A DNA stretch of 64,000 nucleotides, taken from NCBI GenBank assembly GCA_951813525.2, contig CATOTJ020000001.1:744001-808000 (forward strand), in the 5' to 3' direction. Source of the stretch: Thermohalobaculum sp951813525 (lineage in GTDB: Bacteria; Pseudomonadota; Alphaproteobacteria; Rhodobacterales; Rhodobacteraceae). The position numbers were made by a program, and so were the translations under genes. The notes beneath the pieces were generated by a model. The model was not told the origin of the DNA. It did no database searches and saw only the letters and a program-made list of their open reading frames with translations. Below, one piece after another: positions 34,255-43,357 of the stretch (position 1 is its first letter; every line of letters starts with the position of its first letter).

Positions 34255-36285
34255 CTAACAATTCTGGCACAGCCGCAGCGCATCAAGCACCGCCGAGTGG
34301 ACATTGCGGCTCGACACGGCATCGCCGATCCGGTGCAGCTCGAACCCATCGCCGCCGCCGGGTTGCACCTGCCCGTCTGTCAAAGCGGCCAGATCCGTGA
34401 CCCCGCGATTGCGGGCAATCGGGGCGAGATCGTGAAACACCTGATCGGCGGGCGTCGTCCCGTAATCATAAATGACCTGTCCCGCGCGAACTTCGGTTTC
34501 CTCGCCCGTCAGCTCGTTGCGCAGCGTGGCCACAAGCTGATTGCCGTCGCGGGCGACCCCGGTCAGCATCTCATCAAACCGGGGTGACAGATCTTTCTGG
34601 CGTGCCCAGCGGCGCCAGATGACGCGCTCGGCATAGGCCTGTTCCTGCGCCAACGTCTCGTCAATCGTGGCAAACTGCACCTTGGCGCCCTGGCGCTCGC
34701 AGGCCGCAGCCGCCGTCAGCGCCACATGACGCCCCGTGCCATCGACCACCAGAACATCGTCCCCCGGCGCCGCCGTGCCGCCCAGAATGTCCCAGGCCGA
34801 GGTGACATGCTCGTGCCCCGGTAACCAGTCCAGATTGGGAACACCGCCGGTCGCAATGATGACCAGGTCAGGGCGACTTGCATTGACCGTCTCCAAATCG
34901 GCGAACGCGTTCAGGTGCAGCGTCACGCCCAGCCGCTCACACTCGGCCACGCGCCAGTCGATTATCCCCAACATATCGCGGCGCCAGTCGGCCTTTGCCG
35001 CCAGCAAGACCTGCCCGCCGGGACGGGCAGCGGCTTCGAAAACCGTCACCGCATGGCCGCGTTCGGCTGAAACTCGCGCTGCTTCCAGCCCCGCCGCGCC
35101 CGCGCCGACAATGGTGACCCGGCGCGGCGCAGACGCCTTCTCGAAACGCTGGCGCCGCGCGCGTTCGTTGCCGGTCGCGGGATTGTGCAGACAGGCCGGG
35201 CGCATATCGGACATGCAGTGGGTCGTGCCGACACAGGGCCGGATCGTCGCCTCGGCCCCTGCCGCAATCTTGGCGACCAGATGGGGGTCGGCAATATGGG
35301 CGCGCGTCATCCCCGCCATGTCGATCAACCCTTCGCGAATCGCATGTCGCGCCGTGGCAACGTCCGAAATGCGGGCTGCGTGAAAGACCGGCATTCCGAC
35401 CTCGGCCTTGAAACGCGCCGCCTTGTCCAGCCAGGGCGCGATGGGCGAGGCCATGCCCGGCATGTTGTCTGTCGCAAGCCCAATTGCCGTATCCATCCGG
35501 CCGTAAACGGCATTGAAAAAGTCCAGACAGCCCGAGCTTTCAAAGATGCGGGCAATCTCCAGGCATTCATCAAAACCAAGGCCCGCATCGTGCCCCTCAT
35601 CGACAACAAATCGAAAGCCGACCAGAAAGTCGTCGCCCACCGCTTTTCGGATCGCCTCATAAACCTGCAAGCCGAACCGGCACCGGTTCTCCACCGACCC
35701 GCCATAGGCATCAGTGCGCCGGTTCGTGGCCGGAGAGAGAAACTGGCCAATCAGATGCCCGCCCGCCAGGGTTTCGATACCGTCCAGACCACCCTCCTTG
35801 CAGCGCTCGGCGGCACGGGCAAAATCGGCGACGACCCGGTCGATATCGGCCTGGTCGATTTCCTTGGGGATCGACCGGTGCAGGGTCTCGCGGATCACCG
35901 ACGGCGCTATTGTCGGCAGCATGGCGCCCTTGTTCGCCTCCCCCCTCCGGCCGAGATGCGTGATCTGACACATCAGCGCGGCGCCCTGATCGTGCACCCG
36001 CTGCGCGAACGATTGCAGATGCGGAATGATCTCGTCGACACCGACATTCAGCTGTTGAAAAACCGACGGGCTGTCGACCGAGACATTGGACGAACCTCCG
36101 AACATGGTCAGACCAATTCCGCCCCTGGCCTTCTCCTCGTGATAGGTCTGATAGCGGTCCCTGGGCATGCCGCCTTCCTCCAAACCGCAGGCATGGCTGG
36201 TCGACATTATACCGTTGCGCATGGTGACATGGCGGATCTTGATCGGCTGCAACAGCGGATCGGTCGGGGGCGTCGGTGCGGTCAT
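34255..36285 (-). CDS. NADH:flavin oxidoreductase, dimethylamine/DgcA-like type
   Basis: A 676-residue paralog of the flavoenzyme at 1.2 kb. The FMN barrel has the conserved ITHLGRRGEANKG segment and ETLAGGHLIGQFLSPATNRR. The Rossmann part starts VTIVGAGAAGLEAARVSAERG near residue 385. The iron-sulfur motif differs from the classical one: C351-x2-T354-x2-C357-x7-C365, with Thr where the second Cys is expected and a shortened last loop. This may be a subfamily feature of methylglycine demethylases (DgcA-like), with the fourth ligand elsewhere or altered. The longer frame to 36378 has no good start. Confidence 0.83.
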   Translation of the reverse strand: MTAPTPPTDPLLQPIKIRHVTMRNGIMSTSHACGLEEGGMPRDRYQTYHEEKARGGIGLTMFGGSSNVSVDSPSVFQQLNVGVDEIIPHLQSFAQRVHDQGAALMCQITHLGRRGEANKGAMLPTIAPSVIRETLHRSIPKEIDQADIDRVVADFARAAERCKEGGLDGIETLAGGHLIGQFLSPATNRRTDAYGGSVENRCRFGLQVYEAIRKAVGDDFLVGFRFVVDEGHDAGLGFDECLEIARIFESSGCLDFFNAVYGRMDTAIGLATDNMPGMASPIAPWLDKAARFKAEVGMPVFHAARISDVATARHAIREGLIDMAGMTRAHIADPHLVAKIAAGAEATIRPCVGTTHCMSDMRPACLHNPATGNERARRQRFEKASAPRRVTIVGAGAAGLEAARVSAERGHAVTVFEAAARPGGQVLLAAKADWRRDMLGIIDWRVAECERLGVTLHLNAFADLETVNASRPDLVIIATGGVPNLDWLPGHEHVTSAWDILGGTAAPGDDVLVVDGTGRHVALTAAAACERQGAKVQFATIDETLAQEQAYAERVIWRRWARQKDLSPRFDEMLTGVARDGNQLVATLRNELTGEETEVRAGQVIYDYGTTPADQVFHDLAPIARNRGVTDLAALTDGQVQPGGGDGFELHRIGDAVSSRNVHSAVLDALRLCQNC

Positions 36286-36456
36286 GAACAATATCCTTTT
36301 CTGGCGCCATCCTAACGGCCCCGCCAGGCGCGCAAAGACATTGATGTGATTTTGACCACTGCGGGGCGCGGCCGGCACAGCCTAAGGTAGCGACATCATC
36401 GACCCAACCGCACTTTCAAACGGGCCTGCACACCGGCCCCAGCACGGAGATTGATC

Positions 36457-37488
36457 ATGTCCGATACCTGGACCCCGCCTTCGCCCGACGGCGCGCCTGT
36501 TTCCTTGAAGATGCGCAAACCCGATCCGATGGACGCCTTTCGGCTGACGCCGGAAATGCTGATGAAGATCATCGAGGACGGCGAGCGTCCCATCCGCCAG
36601 TTTCTGGACAAGAACAAGAAACTGGCCCAATCCCGGTCTCTGGGCGCCCTGATCGTCGAGGTCATGAAACTGGTGCCCGGCGCCGCAGATAAATCGGTGT
36701 TCGAGCTGAAATACATCATCACCGATTGGGCCAAGAAGGCAAAGGTGCGTCTGCCGACCTTCTCGGTACCGCCGCATCCCGCCGACCCGACACCGGGCAA
36801 TTTCAACACGCCCTCTGCATTCGACGGTCTGACCAAGGCGGTCAAAAGCGCGGTCGAGACCGCAAAAAGCGGTGTGCAGGTCAAGATCAGTAAGCTGGAG
36901 ACTAAGATTTCAGTCACCGGCGCGACCGCCAAGCTGGGTCCGTTCGGGGCCGAGGTTTCGCCAACCGGCGACGTCAAAGGCACAATCGAAGCCAAAGGCA
37001 CGAAAGGCGAAAAGGCCAAGCTGACCATCGACAAAAAGGGCGCCACCGGCGAGCTGACGGCCGGCAATTTCAAGTCGAAATACGGGATCAGTTGGGAGGG
37101 CGAGCTAAAGATGTCCACCAGCTATGACACCTTCAAACTCGCCGGTTCAGTGTCGGCGAAAACCTGGACAATTACCCTGACCTTCAACACTGACAAGATG
37201 CCGCCCTATCCCGGCGCGATCGGCAAGATCTTTGCCGAAGGCGAAAAGGGCGTGCGCGGAATTCTGAGCGAAACCGCCGAATTCAAACGGATCGAGGACA
37301 TTCCCGATATCGGCAAAAAGATCGAACCTCACCTCAAGCCGGTCAAGAAGGCGATCGGAACCGCGGGCGCGCTGGCTGGTCTGAAAAAGCACATCTCCTT
37401 CGGTCTCGAGGTTAAAGGACCGGGCCCGATGGCGGGACCGGACAACAAAGGGGCTTCGGTCATGGGGGTCCTGACGATCCGGTTCTAG
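36457..37488 (+). CDS. Unrecognised protein with a beta-rich, Lys/Gly/Thr repeat-like core
   Basis: A 343-residue protein with no family I can name. The N-terminus (TWTPPSPDGAPVSLKM) is followed by a helical part to residue 100 and a Pro-rich linker. Residues 145-250 alternate short polar strands such as KISVTGATAKLGPFGAEVSP, GTIEAKGTKGEKAKLTIDKK and GELTAGNFKSKYGISWEGEL, which suggest a beta-solenoid or beta-sandwich. There is no signal peptide or membrane helix. ACGGAG precedes the ATG at 36457. It is flanked by unrelated genes in both directions. Confidence 0.7.
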   Translation: MSDTWTPPSPDGAPVSLKMRKPDPMDAFRLTPEMLMKIIEDGERPIRQFLDKNKKLAQSRSLGALIVEVMKLVPGAADKSVFELKYIITDWAKKAKVRLPTFSVPPHPADPTPGNFNTPSAFDGLTKAVKSAVETAKSGVQVKISKLETKISVTGATAKLGPFGAEVSPTGDVKGTIEAKGTKGEKAKLTIDKKGATGELTAGNFKSKYGISWEGELKMSTSYDTFKLAGSVSAKTWTITLTFNTDKMPPYPGAIGKIFAEGEKGVRGILSETAEFKRIEDIPDIGKKIEPHLKPVKKAIGTAGALAGLKKHISFGLEVKGPGPMAGPDNKGASVMGVLTIRF

Positions 37489-37589
37489 CGCATCTTGCAG
37501 CCTGACTTATCCAGCAAAGCGCCGGGCACGGGACTTGCCCGCGCGCACGCGCCGCGTCATCCTGCCCCGGACGGATGACGGAGGATCGC

Positions 37590-38456
37590 ATGACCATCGA
37601 AAAGCGCCGATTCGGGCGGACCGGACATGAAAGTTCGGCAATCATTTTCGGCGCCGCCGCGCTGAAAGCCTCCGATCAAGCGACCGCCGACCGGACATTG
37701 GATCTGCTGCTGGAATACGGGGTCAATCATATCGATGTGGCGCCGCGCTACGGCGATGCCGAATTGCGGATCGGCCCATGGATGGACCGCCACCGCAGCG
37801 ACTTCTTTCTCGCTACCAAGACCGATCAGTGGGACAAACGCTCCTGCACCGATCAAATCCATAGATCGCTCGACCGGCTGCGCACGGACCGGCTTGACCT
37901 GATCCAGCTGCATGCACTGATCCACCCGGACAATTGGCAGCAGGCACTCGGCCCCGGTGGCGCGTTAGAGGCCTGTATCGACGCCCGCGAACAGGGCCTC
38001 GTGCGCTATATCGGTGTGACCGGCCATGGCTGGACCGTCGCCGCGATGCACCGGCGCAGTCTCGAGCAATTCGATTTCGACAGCGTTCTGATGCCGTGGA
38101 ACTGGTTCGCCGCAAACCACCCGAAATATTCGCAGGATTTTGCCGACACCCGCGCGATCTGCCGCCAGCGCGATGTGGCCGTGCAAACGATCAAAGCCGT
38201 TGCACGCGGAGCCTGGGCCGCGGGCGCCGCACAGAACCGCGAAACATGGTATCAGCCGCTGGAAGACGAACGGGACATTGCCGCCGCAGTGCGCTGGGTG
38301 CTGTCGGACCGCGAAGTCTTCCTGAACTCGGTCGGCGATGTCGAATTGCTACCCGCGGTTTTCCGCGCAGCGTCCGAGATCGGGCCGGTCCCGGATGCGG
38401 CCGAGATGAACGCCCTTTCCGAACGCACCGGAATGGCGTCAATTTTCGGAATATAA
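37590..38456 (+). CDS. Aldo/keto reductase
   Basis: A 288-residue NAD(P)H-dependent aldo/keto reductase. The catalytic tetrad is intact: D49 and Y54 (HIDVAPRYGDAE), K77 (LATKTD) and H108 (LIQLHAL). Later blocks GLVRYIGVTGHG and VQTIKAVARGAW fit the subgroup that acts in bacterial sugar or carbonyl metabolism. The ATG at 37590 has GGAGG upstream; a second ATG 15 bases earlier is less likely. Substrate not assignable. Confidence 0.87.
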   Translation: MTIEKRRFGRTGHESSAIIFGAAALKASDQATADRTLDLLLEYGVNHIDVAPRYGDAELRIGPWMDRHRSDFFLATKTDQWDKRSCTDQIHRSLDRLRTDRLDLIQLHALIHPDNWQQALGPGGALEACIDAREQGLVRYIGVTGHGWTVAAMHRRSLEQFDFDSVLMPWNWFAANHPKYSQDFADTRAICRQRDVAVQTIKAVARGAWAAGAAQNRETWYQPLEDERDIAAAVRWVLSDREVFLNSVGDVELLPAVFRAASEIGPVPDAAEMNALSERTGMASIFGI

Positions 38457-38505
38457 GGCACACCATCAATGCGTTAACGACCGCACCGCCAGCTCAAGCC
38501 TGGCC

Positions 38506-38874
38506 TTAATTCTTACCCGCGGACTTTTCGATCGCCGCGCGCAACACATCAAGACGCAGCGCCTCGCTCTCGCCCAGCCACACCACATGGCGGGTATGAT
38601 CCGCCAACACATCCCCGGTTTCCGCATGGACAAAAACGGTAAAACCGCCCCGGTTCAGGGCCAGCCACGCTATCACCTCCTGAAACCGGTCAGGCGGCAC
38701 CGAAATCTGACACGACCCGGTCGGGTGCGGACCCACCGGCCGTGGGTGCATCCGGCCCATCTTCACCGAAAACCGGTCGCGCACCGCCTCGCAAACCACA
38801 CGGGCCCGGTCCGTCTCGGCCTCGGCGAAATACACATGGGCGTGCCAGCCGTTAATTTCTGAGGTCTCTGTCAT
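38506..38874 (-). CDS. DOPA 4,5-dioxygenase family protein
   Basis: A 122-residue protein of the small DOPA dioxygenase family. The histidine motifs GWHAHVYFA, MHPRPVGPHPTGSCQI and GFTVFVHAETGD are present. Fungal relatives cleave DOPA or catechol rings, but most bacterial members have no tested substrate. The ATG at 38874 abuts a set of 16-base direct repeats whose coding-strand unit contains GCGAGGA, so the ribosome site is repeated. A start at 38922 would translate the repeats and is less likely. Confidence 0.8.
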   Translation of the reverse strand: MTETSEINGWHAHVYFAEAETDRARVVCEAVRDRFSVKMGRMHPRPVGPHPTGSCQISVPPDRFQEVIAWLALNRGGFTVFVHAETGDVLADHTRHVVWLGESEALRLDVLRAAIEKSAGKN

Positions 38875-38934
38875 GGGTCCTCGCTTCGATGGGTCCTCGC
38901 TTCGAAGGGTCCTCGCTTGCATGGGGCCTCACCT
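38875..38934. repeat. 16-base tandem repeat at a start codon
   Basis: Three units of GGGTCCTCGCTTCGAT (the second and third with one to three changes) and a partial fourth unit, immediately in front of the DOPA dioxygenase gene. On its coding strand each unit carries AAGCGAGGACCC, a ribosome-binding sequence, and the last unit leads into the ATG. Probably a recent slippage expansion. Confidence 0.85.
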
Positions 38935-39033
38935 TCCCTCGCACAGATTAGGTGCACAAAGAGGCAATATCGGTGAATTTTTCTTTACCGCGCAAACCCA
39001 AAAGGTTTCAGTCAGCAAAACCGGAGGAATGAT

Positions 39034-39453
39034 ATGAGCGGAAACATCGATCCCGACCGCGCGCAGTTCGAAGCGTTCAAGGCCCTGCCCCGGGACACCC
39101 CGATCAATATGCTCAATCTGGTCCGGGTGCGAAAGCATGCAGCTTATGAAGACGGGCGCACTGCAACCGGGCACGAGGCTTACGGCGCCTATGGCCGCGA
39201 AAGCCAGCCCGTGCTGGACAAGGTCGGCGGCTCCATCCTCTGGCGCGGCGCGTTCGAAACCGTGCTGATCGGCCCGTCGGAAGAACGCTGGGACTATGCC
39301 TTTATCGCCCGGTATCCCAATGCCGGGGCGTTCCTGGCGATGGTCACCGACCCGGTCTATCGCGAGGCGGTCAAGCACCGCCAGGCCGCGGTCGAAGACA
39401 GCCGCCTCATCCGCATGGGCGAGATTGGCGGCGGCACCGGCTTTGCCGGTTAG
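39034..39453 (+). CDS. DUF1330 domain protein
   Basis: A 139-residue ferredoxin-like-fold protein of the DUF1330 family (NMLNLVRVRKHAAYEDGR, WDYAFIARYPNAGAFLAMV, DPVYREAVKHRQAAVEDSRL). The family is of the dimeric alpha-beta barrel type, often stress- or monooxygenase-like, without a defined reaction. AAACCGGAGGAATGAT gives a strong ribosome site. It is divergent from the DOPA dioxygenase gene, sharing about 100 bases of upstream DNA that include the repeats. Confidence 0.85.
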   Translation: MSGNIDPDRAQFEAFKALPRDTPINMLNLVRVRKHAAYEDGRTATGHEAYGAYGRESQPVLDKVGGSILWRGAFETVLIGPSEERWDYAFIARYPNAGAFLAMVTDPVYREAVKHRQAAVEDSRLIRMGEIGGGTGFAG

Positions 39454-39493
39454 CCCGGCAAAGACATCCATGCCAAAACCGGACCCCGCCCGA

Positions 39494-39913
39494 TTAAGAC
39501 CCGTCCCCCGGTGTGCAACGATAGGTCGTGTTCAACATCTTTTCGCCCGGCCGGCTCCAATTCGCGCCGCCCGTATGCCACCATTGCCCGCCTTCACCGG
39601 TGATAATCATCGGATAGGCTTCGCCGTCCCACATCACTTCAACGATATTGAACTGGCCCCAGGTGCTTTCGGAATATCGCTGAAATCCGATTTTGCCGCG
39701 GGCATCGGAAAACCGCGTCGACACTTCGCGGGTCACAAAATCAAACGTCAACTGGTTCGACATCGTGTTAAATTCAGGATCGCTTCCGTCGGTGTTCACC
39801 ACGATGTGCATGGTCGTTTTGCAGGTCCAGCGATCCGCAATATCCCAGATCGCGTCACCTGACGCTGCGGTCGCCGACCAAGTGAATGCGGCAAGGATCA
39901 GAAATAGACGCAC
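39494..39913 (-). CDS. Secreted hypothetical protein
   Basis: A 139-residue protein with a short signal peptide (MRLFLILAAFTWSATAASG). The mature part has two cysteines (WTCKTTM and YRCTPGD) and several aromatic blocks (WDGEAYPMIITGEGGQWWH), which suggests a small periplasmic beta-barrel or lipocalin-like fold. I do not recognise the family. It is convergent with the DUF1330 gene. Confidence 0.75.
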   Translation of the reverse strand: MRLFLILAAFTWSATAASGDAIWDIADRWTCKTTMHIVVNTDGSDPEFNTMSNQLTFDFVTREVSTRFSDARGKIGFQRYSESTWGQFNIVEVMWDGEAYPMIITGEGGQWWHTGGANWSRPGEKMLNTTYRCTPGDGS

Positions 39914-40063
39914 GGCGTTCTCCTGTTCTGTTACGAAGTGGGCGCGCCCATCCTAAAACACTTTCCCGCCTGACTGAACCAGCCTGGCACACAAGCGGCA
40001 CAATCGCTCAACCCCTTGAAATATTCAGCCCGCACAAATTTGCGCCGGGCAAACGGCTGCCCC

Positions 40064-41722
40064 CTACCGGTCGCTCTCGCGCCAACGCGGATTGATCCAG
40101 GGTTCACGGTTCGAACGCGGCAGCAGATCGCGGCCCAGAATATGATCCGAAGCCTTCTCGCCAACCATGATGCTCGGGCCGTTCAGATTGCCGTTGGTGA
40201 TCCGCGGAAAGATCGAGCTGTCGGCCAGGCGCAGCCCATCGACGCCGATAACCCTGCACTCAGGATCGACAACCGCCATCGGGTCATCGGCGGCCCCGAT
40301 CCGGCACGTCCCGCACGGATGATAAGCGCTTTCCGCATGTTCGCGGATAAAGCCGTCCAACTCATCATCTGTCTGCGCTTGCTCACCCGGTTGAATTTCG
40401 GCGCCGCGATAGGGATCGAAGGCCGGTTGGGCAAAGATCTCCCGGGTCAGCCGGACACAATGGCGAAAGTCGATCCAATCCTGCTCGGTCGACATGTAGT
40501 TGAACTGGATCTTCGGCGCCTCGTGCGGATCACCGGACGCCAACGTGACCTGCCCCCGCGACTGCGATCGCATCGGACCGACATGGGCCTGATAACCATG
40601 CCCCTGCGCCGCCGCCTTGCCGTCATAGCGCACCGCAAGCGGCAGGAAGTGGAATTGAATGTCCGGATACTCGACGCCCGGCGCCGACCGCAGGAAGGCC
40701 GCGCTTTCAAACGGGCTGGTTGCCCCCGGCCCGGTGCGCGCCAGCAGCCATTGCAGACCAACCCAGGCCTTCCCGAAAATGTTCCAGTATTTGTAGAGCG
40801 TGATCGGCAGCACGCAGGCCTGCTGGATATAAAGTTCCAGATGATCCTGCAGATTCTGCCCAACCCCCTGCCGGTCGGCGACCAAATCTATATTGTGCTC
40901 GGCCAGATGCGCAGCGGGACCGATGCCCGACAGCATCAGCAGTTTGGGCGAATTGATCGCCGAGGCCGCAAGGATCACTTCCTCGCGCGCCTCGATAATC
41001 TCGATCTGCTCGCCGCGGCGCACCTCGACACCGGTCGCACGTCCATCGCGGATGATCACCCGCCGCGCCATGCATTCGTGCAGCCGCACGCGGCTGGCTT
41101 GCAAAGCAGGCTTCAGATAGGCGTTTGCGGTCGACCAGCGCTGCCCGCGCCGCACCGTCTGATCCATCGGGCCAAAGCCTTCCTGCTTTTGCCCGTTGTA
41201 ATCATCCGTCAATTCGAACCCGGCCTGGCGCCCGGCGGTGACGAAGGCCTCATGCAGCGGGTTCTTACGTGACCCCCGGCTGACATGCAGCGGCCCATCC
41301 TTGCCCCGCCAATCCGGATCGCCGCCATGGCCGGACGCATGCCAGGTTTCCATCCGGTCGAAATAGGGTGCGACGTCGGCAAACGCCCAACCCTGCGCCC
41401 CCTGTTCGGCCCAGTGATCGAAATCGTGGGCGTGACCGCGCACATAGACCATCCCGTTGATCGACGACGACCCGCCGATGACCTTGCCTCGCGGGCAGAC
41501 CAGACGGCGGCCATCCAGATTGGGTTCAGGCTCGGACAGATAGCCCCAATCATAGCGTTTCATGTTCATGGGAAAAGACAACGCGCCCGGCATCTGAATG
41601 AACGGACCCAAATCGGACCCGCCATATTCCAGCACGATCACCGACCGGCCCGCCTCGGACAGCCGCGCGGCCATTGCGGACCCTGCCGATCCTGATCCGA
41701 TGATGACGTAATCTGCCTGCAT
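40064..41722 (-). CDS. betA: Choline dehydrogenase (GMC oxidoreductase)
   Basis: A 552-residue FAD enzyme. The dinucleotide motif is YVIIGSGSAGSAMAARLSE, followed by the GMC signature PRGKVIGGSSSINGMVYVRG and the second signature AASAINSPKLLMLSGIG. The active-site His is in ESAYHPCGTCRIG. The overall sequence, including EYGGSD and RYDWGYLSEPEP, matches BetA, which oxidises choline to betaine aldehyde at the membrane. No betB, betI or choline transporter gene is adjacent, so another alcohol remains possible. Confidence 0.87.
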   Translation of the reverse strand: MQADYVIIGSGSAGSAMAARLSEAGRSVIVLEYGGSDLGPFIQMPGALSFPMNMKRYDWGYLSEPEPNLDGRRLVCPRGKVIGGSSSINGMVYVRGHAHDFDHWAEQGAQGWAFADVAPYFDRMETWHASGHGGDPDWRGKDGPLHVSRGSRKNPLHEAFVTAGRQAGFELTDDYNGQKQEGFGPMDQTVRRGQRWSTANAYLKPALQASRVRLHECMARRVIIRDGRATGVEVRRGEQIEIIEAREEVILAASAINSPKLLMLSGIGPAAHLAEHNIDLVADRQGVGQNLQDHLELYIQQACVLPITLYKYWNIFGKAWVGLQWLLARTGPGATSPFESAAFLRSAPGVEYPDIQFHFLPLAVRYDGKAAAQGHGYQAHVGPMRSQSRGQVTLASGDPHEAPKIQFNYMSTEQDWIDFRHCVRLTREIFAQPAFDPYRGAEIQPGEQAQTDDELDGFIREHAESAYHPCGTCRIGAADDPMAVVDPECRVIGVDGLRLADSSIFPRITNGNLNGPSIMVGEKASDHILGRDLLPRSNREPWINPRWRESDR

Positions 41723-41942
41723 TGCCCGGTCCCCTGCGCGAAACCGCCATCAAGTCGCAGCAAATGTCATTATCATCAAGAACAACACCGACAATTTATG
41801 TGGCAAATACCCCCTGTCGCTTTGCTCAGGGTTGCAATGGAACGTCGGTGGGCGAACTTTATCCGCCGCACGCAGCGGCTTGGCGCCAACACCAATCTGA
41901 CGCAACATGGCGCATCGCAACCGGGACAGGCGGAGTATCCAC

Positions 41943-43352
41943 ATGCCGACCGAGCCACTTTGGCGCCAATCTGCCACAACGGTCGTCGACCTTCTCCAGC
42001 GCGGCGATATCAGCCCTGTCGAACTGATCGACATCGCCGCGGCCCGCATCGAAGAGGTCGACGGTTCCGTCAACGCACTGCCGATCCGTTGCCTCGACCA
42101 GGCCCGTGATCAGGCCCGCACCCGTACCGCCCAGGGCGGCTTCGGCGCCCCGCTCTACGGATTGCCGATCGCGGTCAAGGACTACAACGACGTCGCCGGT
42201 GTTCGCAAGACCTATGGTTCGCCCATTTTTGCCGATCATGTGCCTGACCGGTCGGATGCAACCGTCGAGACTTTGACCGGCAATGGCGCCCTGCCCATCG
42301 CCAAGTCGAACGTGCCGGAATGGGCTGGCGGACACACGGTCAACCCGGTCAACGGCCTGACCCGCAATCCCTGGCGCACCGATCTATCGGCGGGCGGATC
42401 GTCAGGCGGATCAGCGGCGGCGCTCGCGACCGGGCAGGTATGGCTTGCGACCGGCAACGATCTGGGGGGCAGTTTGCGGACACCCGCCGCCTTTAACGGC
42501 GTCGTTGGTTTGCGCCCGACCCCCGGCCTCGTCCCGCGCGGCACACGGCTGATGCCCTTCGATACGCTGTGGGTCGAAGGACCGATGGCGCGCTCGGTCG
42601 CCGATCTTGGCTTGATGTTGCAGGCGGGCGCCGGGCAGCACGGCGACGACCCGCTATCGGTTCCTCGGTCCGGCGACTTCCGGTCTGCCGCCCGGCAGCC
42701 GCTCAGACCCGGCCGGATCGGTTTCAGCACCGACCTCGGCGCGGTTCCGATGGCGCGCACGATCGCATCGGCGGCAACAAAGGCCGCTGAAACCATCGCG
42801 GCGAACGGCACAGACGTGACCCCAGACATCCCGGATTTTGCAGGTGCGTTCGACGCCTTCCAAACGCTGCGCGGTGTCCTGCTGGCCACAATGATGGGTC
42901 CGCTATTGGACACCCACCGCCCACAGATCAGCCCCGCAATCATCGGAAATATCGAACTCGGTTTCGCTGTGACGCCAGCCGAGCTTTTCGCCGCCGAACG
43001 GACGCGGCAGCATTTGGTCAATCAGATGACGGCGTTCTTTCGCACGCATGACTGCCTGATCTGCCCGGCAACATCGGTCCTGCCATTTGCCGCCGAAAAA
43101 CCCTATGTGACCGAAATCGACGGCGTCGCGTGCGAGACCTATATCGATTGGTTCGCCGTCACGTTCCTGCTGACACTGACCGGGTGTCCGGTCGTCGCCC
43201 TGCCCTGCGGGATAACTGCCGACGGGCTGCCGGTGGCCCTGCAAATCGTCGGCCCGCCGCGCGGCGAAGAAAAGCTGCTCTCCATTGCGCGCTGGCTCGA
43301 AGATCTTTTCGCGGTCTCCGATCAGGTTCCGATCGATCCGCGCGCACCCTGA
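41943..43352 (+). CDS. Amidase-signature family amidase
   Basis: A 469-residue amidase. The Ser-cisSer-Lys triad is in place with family spacing: K79 (IAVKDYND), S153 (AGGSSGGS) and S177 (GNDLGGSLRTPA). It hydrolyses carboxamides; as it lacks gatB/gatC context it is not the tRNA amidotransferase subunit. GGCGGAG precedes the ATG at 41943. Its promoter region is shared with the divergent betA (220 bases). Substrate unknown. Confidence 0.88.
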   Translation: MPTEPLWRQSATTVVDLLQRGDISPVELIDIAAARIEEVDGSVNALPIRCLDQARDQARTRTAQGGFGAPLYGLPIAVKDYNDVAGVRKTYGSPIFADHVPDRSDATVETLTGNGALPIAKSNVPEWAGGHTVNPVNGLTRNPWRTDLSAGGSSGGSAAALATGQVWLATGNDLGGSLRTPAAFNGVVGLRPTPGLVPRGTRLMPFDTLWVEGPMARSVADLGLMLQAGAGQHGDDPLSVPRSGDFRSAARQPLRPGRIGFSTDLGAVPMARTIASAATKAAETIAANGTDVTPDIPDFAGAFDAFQTLRGVLLATMMGPLLDTHRPQISPAIIGNIELGFAVTPAELFAAERTRQHLVNQMTAFFRTHDCLICPATSVLPFAAEKPYVTEIDGVACETYIDWFAVTFLLTLTGCPVVALPCGITADGLPVALQIVGPPRGEEKLLSIARWLEDLFAVSDQVPIDPRAP

Positions 43353-43357
43353 TCCCG

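Noticed and set aside
38875..38934. A CRISPR array
   Set aside because: The repeats are directly joined without spacers and have only three full units.
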